This document shows, piece by piece, positions 1 through 5,557 of a stretch of 5,557 bases of DNA. Origin of the DNA: UBA3478 sp046048095 (GTDB lineage Bacteria > Bacteroidota > Bacteroidia > Flavobacteriales > Flavobacteriaceae); assembly GCA_046048095.1 (NCBI GenBank), contig JBJOGS010000054.1, forward strand, positions 1 to 5,557, given 5' to 3'. Within the stretch, counting starts at the first letter, position 1. Every line of letters begins with the position of its first letter. The position numbers and the translations under genes are program-made. The notes below the pieces were generated by a model, which saw nothing but the letters and a program-made list of their open reading frames with translations, made no database searches and had not been told where the DNA came from.

Positions 1-64
1 GAAGGATTTCTTCAGCAATTTTGGAAAGATCTAACTGCTTGTATTCGTTAAATTTAACACTCAC
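1..64 (-). CDS. ileS: Isoleucyl-tRNA synthetase, N-terminal fragment (runs off left edge)
   Basis: Only the first 21 codons lie in the window; the gene continues past the left edge. Reading leftwards from a GTG at 64-62 gives MSVKFNEYKQLDLSKIAEEI and then Leu. The pattern KF-x-EY-x-x-(L/F)-DLSK-(I/V)-x-x-E-(I/V)-L is the characteristic beginning of Bacteroidota IleS proteins, which charge tRNA-Ile with isoleucine in the cytoplasm. The frame is closed upstream by a TAA at 82-80 and offers no ATG, so GTG is the only plausible start unless the sequence has an indel. The gene lies 60 bases behind the TonB-receptor stop, and a good Bacteroidota promoter fits in that gap. Identification rests on 21 residues recalled from the family, so it is likely but not certain. 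The catalytic HIGH and KMSKS motifs are outside the window. Confidence 0.72.
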   Translation of the reverse strand, partial: MSVKFNEYKQLDLSKIAEEIL

Positions 65-89
65 TTCGACCGCTTCATTTTAAGAAAAG

Positions 90-119
90 CAAAAGTAAGC
101 ATTTGAGCGCCAAATCAAA
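90..119 (-). promoter_or_regulatory. Probable promoter of ileS (TTTG-N18-TACTTTTG)
   Basis: On the minus strand a TTTG (119-116) is followed after exactly 18 bases by TACTTTTG (97-90). This fits the Bacteroidota housekeeping consensus of TTG, 17 to 23 bases, then TAnnTTTG. Transcription would start near 85, leaving a leader of roughly 20 bases before the GTG at 64. The spacer contains an inverted repeat, ATTTG / CAAAT around a 5-base loop (101-115), which could be chance or a protein-binding site. The -33 element sits directly behind the receptor stop codon (127-125). No terminator hairpin separates the two genes, so ileS may also receive read-through. Confidence 0.6.
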
Positions 120-124
120 CCTTT

Positions 125-2518
125 CTACCTTCTGGTCTGCAGCCCAAGTACGAGCTGTCTGCCAGGGGCGGCTATACCTGACGAATAGGGACGGTAGCGC
201 TTATTTGCAATATTCTCTAAGGCCAAAAAGAGTTGCCATCTTCTCCATTCATAATTGAACCTCAAATTAAAGGTGTGCCAGGCAGGACTGTATGGTCGAT
301 CCTGAGCGTCGAGAGCATACATAAAGTCTTTACTCTGCTCTGAAAGCGCCAATCGCTCGTGAGTTATGGCGCCGTTAAATTGGCTATCAGCAACCGCGCT
401 GAATCGGCCGTTTAAGTAACGCAGTTGAATAAGTCCAAAAAAAGGAGCTGCATGTCGCATGTACGATTCTATACCGGCAGCATCTGTCTCTATTCCGCGA
501 GTATAGTTTGCAAATGCACGCGTAGATAAATGACGACTTAAATGGCTATAAAGGCCTAATTCAGCACCCAACACTTCAGCGCTTGCACCGTTTTGAATAG
601 CCAATACGTCGCTCAACACCCCTCTATACATCAATTGCGATTGGCCTTGAAATGTAAAGGGCCTGCGTATCAGCGCATCGTTTAACCTCGAGTGAAAAAA
701 GCTTCCATCTATCCAGAGTTTTCTTCCCCATCTTCGCCTTACCCCGAATTCAGTAGTGATCGCTTTTTCAGATGCCAAGCTTGGATTAGGCACCACCACG
801 CTTCCGGGTTCAGAATCGAAGACCTTAGACAGGTCGTCAATATTCGGAGCTCTAAATCCAGTAGCAAGGTTGACCCTTACATGCCAATGATGATCGGGGT
901 CATAATTCAGCCCCAGCGAATAAGTCAATGCACTGGTTTCGAATTCTTGTAGTCGAAAGTCAGCGGTAATGGTATTGGTGCTAAAATCAATCGTGCTATT
1001 TACCTGATTGTAGCGCATGCCAGCGTTGAGGGTAAACGTCTCTGAAAAAGCGTGCTGAAGAGAGCCATAGAGCGCCCACATCCCCCAGCCTGATTGATCC
1101 GGATAGCGCGATTCAATAGAATTTCGCTCAAGGCTTTGCCGATTCAGGCTAAATGCCGAAGAAGTGATAAGGTTCTGATCCAATGCAAATCCGTATCTGA
1201 GCAAACTGCTCTTAGATAAAATACGCTCAGTGTCGAGAGAGAAATTCAGCACATTTACCCCCTCAGCCGCTTCGTTGAGCACGGGATCTTTAAACGCCCT
1301 ATCGAATCGAGATTCGTTAAAGCGCTGATAGGCAGTAGAAAATTGATGGCGCGCTTTTTCAGATTCTCGATTGAGCTTGTAATAGGCCATGAACCATTGT
1401 TGAGGACCATAATACCACTCTGCGGATCGCGGTTGTCCATTTCGAGTTTGAATGAGACGGTCGTACCTGCCAAAATCTGAGGTGGTATTTAGAAAGAACC
1501 CAAGCTGCTGGTACCACTCTTTAGAGAGGCGATGGCGGGCTTTCGCCATGAAGTGATACGAGTCGAAAGCACTTCCGATCTGTTTTTGAGGTTGGTCGTT
1601 CTGAACTACCTCATCGATTCCTGCTTCAGAAGTCACATAGAAGGTTCTCAGGTAAGAATCGGGGCCATTCGCTCCCATTTTTAGGTCGCCCAAAGACATA
1701 CGCGAGAAACTAACCAGCCCAGAAATCTTGGGACTTACGATCTTATGCGAGACGTGAACGGTGCGCTCAGTGGCAGCGGTGGCCATGCGCAGCGCATAAT
1801 CAGTTTGCTGTAAGGTTTCAGGAGCAGATTCAAGCTCTTCTAGTTCTCGAGTGTAAAAATTCATCACTCCCCCAATAGCATCGCTTCCGGCGATTACCGT
1901 CCCCGGTCCATAAAGCACTTCAACCTGATCAAGGGTAAACGGATCGATGGATATCACGTTTTGAATATTTCCTCCTCGAAAAATGGCATTGTTCATTCGA
2001 ATACCATCCACAGTGATTAGCACACGATTTGTCGCGAAGCCTCTGATCATGGGGCTGCCTCCGCCCAACTGACTTTTTTGAACAAAAACGGCGCCTGTGT
2101 TATGTAGTAAATCAGCTGCAGTCTGAGCTTGTGTGAATGCGATCTCTTGATCCCCGATCTTACGGATACGCACCGGAAGTTTGCGAGCCACGTCGGCAAA
2201 ACGAGAAGCAGAGATCACAATCTCATCTAGGCCCTCAGTTTGTGGACTAAGAAGTACACTTTCTCTTTCGGCAATCGCCGATTTTTGGAGTTTCTTAAGA
2301 CCATAACCTAAGTGCTTAAACGATAAGATTTCTCTTGCATTAAACCGGTCAAGGTCGGCACGCCCATGAGCGTTTGTGGTGATAAATGTGCTTCGCGATT
2401 CGTTAAAAATGATCACACCAGACAAGGGGTCTCCACTCAAAGAATCTTTGACCGTTATTTGCTGAGCATACGCTGCCATCCCTAAGGCGCAGAAAAGAAT
2501 CGCTATGAAAAATCTCAT
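125..2518 (-). CDS. TonB-dependent outer-membrane receptor, HmuR/haem-receptor-like
   Basis: A 797-residue outer-membrane transporter that would import a bound ligand using TonB-ExbBD energy. Visible in order: a signal peptide (hydrophobic 3-16, likely cleavage AYA|QQ after residue 18); a CarboxypepD_reg-like beta-sandwich (about 20-90), typical of Bacteroidota; a TonB-box-like DEIVISAS (about 98-105); a plug domain with SPMIRGFATNRVLITVDGIR and MNNAIFR (155-181) and VEVLYGPGT...GSDAIGGVMNFYT (199-223); then a beta-barrel with GFRAPN (554-559), NPSL (578-581) and a final NKRYRPYSSGIAAPGR segment. The plug and C-terminal motifs resemble HmuR/HemR haem receptors, so haem or iron-complex uptake is the best guess. 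However, no histidine lies between FRAP and NPSL, so the ligand is uncertain. The protein ends LQTRR, without the usual terminal aromatic. The ATG at 2518-2516 overlaps the recO stop by one base (TGATG). A TTG one codon upstream is possible but less likely. Confidence 0.93.
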   Translation of the reverse strand: MRFFIAILFCALGMAAYAQQITVKDSLSGDPLSGVIIFNESRSTFITTNAHGRADLDRFNAREILSFKHLGYGLKKLQKSAIAERESVLLSPQTEGLDEIVISASRFADVARKLPVRIRKIGDQEIAFTQAQTAADLLHNTGAVFVQKSQLGGGSPMIRGFATNRVLITVDGIRMNNAIFRGGNIQNVISIDPFTLDQVEVLYGPGTVIAGSDAIGGVMNFYTRELEELESAPETLQQTDYALRMATAATERTVHVSHKIVSPKISGLVSFSRMSLGDLKMGANGPDSYLRTFYVTSEAGIDEVVQNDQPQKQIGSAFDSYHFMAKARHRLSKEWYQQLGFFLNTTSDFGRYDRLIQTRNGQPRSAEWYYGPQQWFMAYYKLNRESEKARHQFSTAYQRFNESRFDRAFKDPVLNEAAEGVNVLNFSLDTERILSKSSLLRYGFALDQNLITSSAFSLNRQSLERNSIESRYPDQSGWGMWALYGSLQHAFSETFTLNAGMRYNQVNSTIDFSTNTITADFRLQEFETSALTYSLGLNYDPDHHWHVRVNLATGFRAPNIDDLSKVFDSEPGSVVVPNPSLASEKAITTEFGVRRRWGRKLWIDGSFFHSRLNDALIRRPFTFQGQSQLMYRGVLSDVLAIQNGASAEVLGAELGLYSHLSRHLSTRAFANYTRGIETDAAGIESYMRHAAPFFGLIQLRYLNGRFSAVADSQFNGAITHERLALSEQSKDFMYALDAQDRPYSPAWHTFNLRFNYEWRRWQLFLALENIANKRYRPYSSGIAAPGRQLVLGLQTRR

Positions 2519-3246
2519 CAAAAGATCGATTGAATGATCTCGAGCGATTTGGGAAATCTAAATCCGGCAATCTGAAAAGACAAATACTTCAGCAGCCCTT
2601 CTAACACTTCTTGCCTTACCGCTTTCGATACATTAATGTGAACTTGATTATCAAAATTCATGCCTAAATAGTCGTGAAGGGCATCTGAGGCCTGAATCGA
2701 GAGTGAATGATTTGACAATCGAGCATCAGTAAATACGCCCTGACTCAGATCAAACAACTGCAAAGATTGGCGCGATTTATCCGGATAGCACCCCATAAAA
2801 TGGGTCAGTTGCAAGAGAAATAAAATAAGGTAATCTGATCCAATGGCGTGAGATTCAAGCTGATCAATCTGGTCACTCAAGTACTGATAAAGCGCCTGAT
2901 CCTCTAAAGCCTCAGACAGAATTGCAACGAGCACCTCGGCCATGAAAAGCGCCACATTGGATTTGAGCACTTCAGTAGTAAATCCATGAGATACTAGCAC
3001 AGGCTTCGCCTCTTTAATTGCATGCAGTTTTTGGGTCTTTGCAGTAAAGGTTACGACCGCATTTAATCGGGTTAAGGGCTGAAAATAAGAAGGCTTAAGC
3101 CCCGATTTTTTGGGCTTAAGCACTCCTTTTACAAGATAGGTTTGCAATCCAAGCTCACGCGTGTAGGCCTTTACTATGAGGCTCGTTTCACCGTACCTGA
3201 GTCGGTTTAAAACGATGAGCTCTGTGTGAACAACCTGCGCAGTCAA
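2518..3246 (-). CDS. recO: DNA repair protein RecO
   Basis: A 242-residue cytoplasmic mediator of the RecFOR pathway. In the family it binds single-stranded DNA and SSB and helps RecR load RecA at gaps. The N-terminal OB-fold is clear: VVHTELIVLNRLRYGETSLI, then VKAYTRELGLQTYLVKGV (about 5-42), a basic loop KPKKSGLKP (44-52), and YFQPLTRLNAVV. The helical C-terminal part contains LILFLLQLTHFMGCYPD and FDLSQGVFTD. It has no four-cysteine zinc site, and the length is normal for the family. The only start that fits the family N-terminus is a TTG at 3246-3244: the frame is closed by TAA at 3258-3256 and has no ATG. The start lies 4 bases after the gdhA stop, and the TGA stop overlaps the receptor ATG, so expression is probably translationally coupled to gdhA. 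The coding sequence holds a perfect 10-bp inverted repeat (3093-3121). Confidence 0.95.
   Translation of the reverse strand: MTAQVVHTELIVLNRLRYGETSLIVKAYTRELGLQTYLVKGVLKPKKSGLKPSYFQPLTRLNAVVTFTAKTQKLHAIKEAKPVLVSHGFTTEVLKSNVALFMAEVLVAILSEALEDQALYQYLSDQIDQLESHAIGSDYLILFLLQLTHFMGCYPDKSRQSLQLFDLSQGVFTDARLSNHSLSIQASDALHDYLGMNFDNQVHINVSKAVRQEVLEGLLKYLSFQIAGFRFPKSLEIIQSIF
3093..3121 (-). repeat. Perfect 10-bp inverted repeat (hairpin) inside recO
   Basis: GCTTAAGCCC (3093-3102) and GGGCTTAAGC (3112-3121) are exact reverse complements around a 9-base loop (CGATTTTTT on the plus strand). It encodes the loop VLKPKKSGLKPS of RecO, residues 42-53, where the LKP triplet occurs twice. Because CTTAAG is itself palindromic, the repeated LKP codons produce an inverted as well as a direct repeat. 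In the mRNA the stem is followed by a pyrimidine-rich stretch, CUUCUUAUUUUC, so an attenuator or a processing/stability role is conceivable. It may equally be a by-product of codon choice. Confidence 0.5.
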
Positions 3247-3250
3247 TACA

Positions 3251-4606
3251 TTAAATTACGCCTTGAGCAAGCATGGCGTCTGCCACCTTTACAAATCCGG
3301 CGATATTCGCCCCCTTGACATAATTGCAATAGCCGTCTTCTTCCATACCGAAGCGGGTGCACGCGTCGTGAATGTCACTCATAATAGCTTTAAGTCGCAC
3401 ATCAACCTCTTCGCGTGTCCAACTAATTCGTAGCGAATTTTGAGACATTTCAAGACCTGAGGTTGCCACACCTCCGGCATTAGAGGCTTTTCCTGGGGCA
3501 AACAATATTTTGTGCTGGTGAAAGTGATGAATGGCCTCAGGAGTACAAGGCATATTTGCCCCTTCTGAAACTGCAATTACTCCGTTTTTGATTAATTGTG
3601 TAGCATCTTCTCCGTTAAGCTCATTTTGCGTGGCACATGGAAGCGCAATCTGACCTTTGACTTCCCAAGGACGTTTGCCTTCATGATAAGATGCTTTTGG
3701 ATATTCTTTAACGTAAGTCATTATTCGACCTCGCTTATTGTTCTTGAGATCCTTAATGAAGCTCAGCTTCTCACTATCGATGCCATCCGGATCGTAAATG
3801 TAGCCTCCTGAATCAGACATGGTGAGTACCCTTCCACCCATTTGTAGCACCTTTTCAGCTGCAAATTGAGCCACGTTTCCAGAACCAGAAATCACCACCT
3901 CTTTTCCTTCGATAGTTTCTCCTTTAGTTTGCAACATGCTTTGGGCGAAATACACTGTACCATAACCCGTGGCCTCTGGACGAATTTGAGAGCCTCCCCA
4001 GCTCAAGCCCTTTCCAGTGAGCACCCCAGTAAACTCATTACGTGTCTTTTTATACGCACCGAAAAGGTATCCAATTTCGCGAGCGCCCACCCCGATGTCT
4101 CCTGCAGGCACATCAGTATTTGGTCCAATGTGTCTATATAACTCGGCCATGAACGCATGACAGAATCGCATCACCTCATCATCAGATTTTCCTTTAGGGT
4201 CAAAGTCAGAGCCTCCTTTTGCTCCTCCCATTGGCAAAGTGGTCAGGCTATTTTTAAAGACCTGTTCGAAGGCGAGAAATTTAAGCACGCTAGCGTTCAC
4301 TGTCGGATGAAAACGCAAGCCCCCCTTGTACGGACCAATGGCTGAATTCATCTGAATTCTATACCCTCGATTGACGCGTATCTCACCTCGATCATCTACC
4401 CATGCCACCCTGAACGAGATCAATCGCTCGGGTTCAACCATTCTTAGTAAGATATTTTTACCATGATAAATATCGTGTTGAACGATATACGGAATCACCG
4501 TTTCGGCCACCTCTTGAACCGCCTGCAAAAACTCAGGTTCATGACCATTTCGACTGCGAACTTCGCTCATGAAGTTGTCGATTGCGTTTTGGGTATCTAC
4601 GTGCAT
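3251..4606 (-). CDS. gdhA: NADP-type glutamate dehydrogenase (hexameric)
   Basis: A 451-residue cytoplasmic enzyme that interconverts 2-oxoglutarate plus ammonium and glutamate; the NADPH form mainly assimilates ammonium. Substrate-domain motifs are complete: GPYKGGLRFHP with Lys94, K118 in FEQVFKNSLTTLPMGG, and GGAKGGSDFDPKGKS with catalytic Lys130. DVPAGDIGVG carries the proton-transfer Asp170. The coenzyme domain has the Rossmann motif GSGNVA (241-246) and, at the end of the second strand, MSDSGGY (263-269). A Ser-Asp-Ser there, as in E. coli GdhA, favours NADP(H). Length and motif spacing match class I hexameric GDH, and nothing is missing. The ATG at 4606-4604 is preceded by an A-rich stretch (TTCAAAA) rather than a Shine-Dalgarno, as is common in this phylum. 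It is the first gene of the apparent gdhA-recO-receptor transcript and is divergent from the ArsC-like gene. Confidence 0.97.
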   Translation of the reverse strand: MHVDTQNAIDNFMSEVRSRNGHEPEFLQAVQEVAETVIPYIVQHDIYHGKNILLRMVEPERLISFRVAWVDDRGEIRVNRGYRIQMNSAIGPYKGGLRFHPTVNASVLKFLAFEQVFKNSLTTLPMGGAKGGSDFDPKGKSDDEVMRFCHAFMAELYRHIGPNTDVPAGDIGVGAREIGYLFGAYKKTRNEFTGVLTGKGLSWGGSQIRPEATGYGTVYFAQSMLQTKGETIEGKEVVISGSGNVAQFAAEKVLQMGGRVLTMSDSGGYIYDPDGIDSEKLSFIKDLKNNKRGRIMTYVKEYPKASYHEGKRPWEVKGQIALPCATQNELNGEDATQLIKNGVIAVSEGANMPCTPEAIHHFHQHKILFAPGKASNAGGVATSGLEMSQNSLRISWTREEVDVRLKAIMSDIHDACTRFGMEEDGYCNYVKGANIAGFVKVADAMLAQGVI

Positions 4607-4631
4607 TTTTGAACGATTAATAATAATGATG

Positions 4632-4668
4632 CAAAATTATGCTATTTCTCTACTGAGCTAGGGTCAAA
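4632..4668 (-). promoter_or_regulatory. Candidate gdhA operon promoter
   Basis: On the minus strand TAATTTTG (4639-4632) matches the Bacteroidota -7 consensus TAnnTTTG, which would give a leader of about 20 bases before the gdhA ATG. The nearest TTTG (4668-4665) is 25 bases upstream, slightly longer than the usual 17 to 23, so the -33 assignment is uncertain. The same stretch also reads as a sigma70-like TTGACC-N17-TAGCAT. Confidence 0.45.
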
Positions 4669-4694
4669 ATTTTTGAATTCGCAAAAGTTTTTGG
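4664..4694. promoter_or_regulatory. Two A/T palindromes between the divergent promoters
   Basis: TCAAAATTTTTGA (4664-4676) is a 13-bp palindrome with one central base. CAAAAGTTTTTG (4682-4693) has the same CAAAA/TTTTG arms with two central bases. They flank a GAATTC (4675-4680) and lie midway between the two outward-facing -7 elements. They could be twin operator half-sites, curved upstream DNA, or merely the two -33 regions. A/T richness makes chance possible. Confidence 0.35.
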
Positions 4695-4726
4695 CTGAAG
4701 CTTCCGCGCAAGGATGCTTATTTTTG
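4690..4726 (+). promoter_or_regulatory. Candidate promoter of the ArsC-like/EamA pair
   Basis: TATTTTTG (4719-4726) fits the Bacteroidota -7 consensus TAnnTTTG and would start transcription near 4732, leaving a short leader of about 15 bases before the ATG at 4749. The closest TTTG (4690-4693) is 25 bases upstream, a little long, so the -7 element is better supported than the -33. Confidence 0.45.
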
Positions 4727-4748
4727 TACCCGACAAAAATCATCTGAT

Positions 4749-5102
4749 ATGCGCAGCATCTTTTATCTTGAGACTTGTAAAACTTGTCAAAAAGCGCTCG
4801 CGTTTTTAGCGCCACCCAAAGACGTTGAACTTGTAGAGATTAAATCGACGGGCATCTCAGCTCAAGCTCTTGATCAGATGGCCACAATGGCAGGTAGCTA
4901 TGAAGCGCTATTCAGCAGAAGAGCCATCTTATACCGTCAGCGTGGCCTCGGAGAAAAGACCCTCTCTGAACAAGACTATCGATCGCTCATCTTAGAACAC
5001 TACACTTTTTTAAAACGGCCCATTGTGGTAACCGAAGAGGCCCTCTTTATAGGTAATGCCAAGTCGGTTTTAGAAGCGGCTAAACAGGCCCTTCATCAAT
5101 GA
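4749..5102 (+). CDS. ArsC/Spx-family thioredoxin-fold protein
   Basis: A 117-residue cytoplasmic protein of the ArsC/Spx/YffB family, the usual length for that family. After the first beta-strand IFYLET comes CKTC (Cys10, Cys13) followed by Gln-Lys. The C-terminal half carries the family hallmark FLKRPIVVTEEALFIGNA with Arg90-Pro91, and SRRAILYRQRGL lies in the middle. True ArsC enzymes have CX4 with Arg at catalytic Cys+4 (CGTSR); here that position is Gln14. A CXXC at 10-13 instead matches Spx numbering. This points to a thiol-redox or regulatory role rather than proven arsenate reduction, and no other ars gene is nearby. The likely automatic label 'arsenate reductase family' should be read as a fold assignment. 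The stop overlaps the start of the downstream transporter (ATGA), so the two are probably co-translated. The function of this subfamily in Bacteroidota is not known to me. Confidence 0.88.
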   Translation: MRSIFYLETCKTCQKALAFLAPPKDVELVEIKSTGISAQALDQMATMAGSYEALFSRRAILYRQRGLGEKTLSEQDYRSLILEHYTFLKRPIVVTEEALFIGNAKSVLEAAKQALHQ

Positions 5103-5557
5103 GAAAACGCATTCTTGCGCTTCTCGCCGCCTTAGGTGCCACCACCCTTTACGGACTAAATCACACCGTAGCTAAGGGGATTATGCCTGATTTGGTGAGT
5201 CCATTTGCCTTCATCTTAATGCGGGTGATCGGCGGATTTATTTTCTTCTGGATCGCCGCCATTTTTGCGCCAAGAGAGACGATCGAACGCAGCGATTTTA
5301 AGCGCATCTTTTTTGCGGCCGTTTTTGGTGCGTGCATCAACATGCTTTCATTCTTTTCTGGCTTAGAACTTTCAACACCTATTAACAGCGCGCTCATCGT
5401 AACCACCACTCCGATCACGACCCTTCTTCTCTCTATCATTATTCTCAAAGAACAGGTAACTAAACTCAAGGCCTCGGGGATTGCATTAGGATTTTTAGGA
5501 GCATTGCTTTTGATATTAGTTGGCCAAGAAACCCAAGTAGACGCACCCAACCCTTCG
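5099..5557 (+). CDS. EamA-family (DMT superfamily) transporter, N-terminal part, truncated by window edge
   Basis: The open frame runs from the ATG at 5099 to the right edge: 153 codons, no stop. It contains one complete EamA half of about five membrane segments: roughly residues 5-22, 34-57, 68-88, 94-116 and 123-142. The signature SALIVTTTPITTLLLSIIIL, then KEQVTKLKASGIALGFLGALLL (97-138), is the typical end of an EamA domain: helix, Pro, helix, acidic/basic turn, glycine-rich helix. Full family members have two such halves (about 280-300 residues), so the second half should lie to the right. Members are inner-membrane carriers of amino acids, nucleotides or other metabolites; the substrate cannot be read from sequence. 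Its start overlaps the ArsC-like stop by four bases (ATGA), implying one transcript. The opposite-strand open frame at 5161-5550 is a shadow of this gene. Confidence 0.9.
   Translation, partial: MRKRILALLAALGATTLYGLNHTVAKGIMPDLVSPFAFILMRVIGGFIFFWIAAIFAPRETIERSDFKRIFFAAVFGACINMLSFFSGLELSTPINSALIVTTTPITTLLLSIIILKEQVTKLKASGIALGFLGALLLILVGQETQVDAPNPS

Noticed and set aside
65..124. Rho-independent terminator after the receptor gene
   Set aside because: No GC-rich stem followed by a T run on the minus strand; the only repeat is a five-base ATTTG/CAAAT arm pair inside the ileS promoter spacer.
692..952. Plus-strand open frame of 86 codons
   Set aside because: It lies wholly inside the receptor gene on the other strand, has low-complexity unfamily-like sequence and no promoter; it is a shadow.
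1303..1316. CGAATC-GA-GATTCG inverted repeat
   Set aside because: It has six-base arms and a two-base loop, too tight to form a hairpin, and lies mid-gene in the receptor; expected by chance.
2516..2521. TTG at 2521 as the receptor start
   Set aside because: It adds only one residue before an ATG that begins the signal peptide; the ATG overlapping the recO stop is the simpler choice.
3596..4345. Three plus-strand open frames opposite gdhA (3596-3811, 3866-4141, 4157-4345)
   Set aside because: All are antisense to a fully motif-supported gdhA and show no recognisable protein features.
4749..5102. Calling the gene arsC
   Set aside because: The catalytic CX4R arrangement is not present (Gln at the Arg position) and there is no arsenic-resistance context, so only the family is named.
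5161..5550. Minus-strand open frame of 129 codons
   Set aside because: It is antisense to the EamA transporter, whose membrane segments and family signature are clear; the minus frame has no recognisable domain.

Overview
The window looks like ordinary chromosome from a member of the Bacteroidota, probably an aquatic or marine Flavobacteriales-like lineage. The evidence is the SusC-style CarboxypepD_reg domain in front of a TonB-dependent receptor, promoter elements matching the Bacteroidota consensus (TTTG ... TAnnTTTG), the absence of clear Shine-Dalgarno sequences, and the typical sequence of the IleS, RecO and GdhA proteins. Placement below phylum is inference.

Layout. The left four-fifths is read leftwards, on the minus strand. 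An NADP-type glutamate dehydrogenase gene (4606 to 3251) is followed after 4 bases by recO (3246 to 2518, TTG start). The recO stop overlaps by one base the start of a haem/HmuR-like TonB-dependent receptor gene (2518 to 125). After a 60-base gap holding a consensus-like promoter comes the very start of an isoleucyl-tRNA synthetase gene (64 to the left edge, GTG start). The first three genes are almost certainly one transcript. ileS probably has its own promoter and may also receive read-through, because no terminator hairpin is visible.

The right part is read rightwards. A 142-base divergent intergenic region separates gdhA from a small ArsC/Spx-like thioredoxin-fold protein (4749 to 5102). 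Its stop overlaps (ATGA) the start of an EamA-family drug/metabolite transporter, which runs off the right edge (5099 to beyond 5557). The divergent region holds two -7 elements facing apart and two A/T palindromes arranged almost symmetrically between them.

Functionally the genes are a mix: nitrogen assimilation, recombinational repair, outer-membrane uptake, tRNA charging, a redox or regulatory thiol protein and a small-metabolite exporter or importer. I see no CRISPR array, RNA gene, mobile element or clearly novel multi-gene system. The most interesting signals are small: tight start/stop overlaps with tiny ATG ORFs ahead of both non-ATG starts, a perfect 10-bp hairpin inside recO, the mirror-like divergent promoter region, and a HmuR-like receptor without the usual histidine between its FRAP and NPxL motifs.
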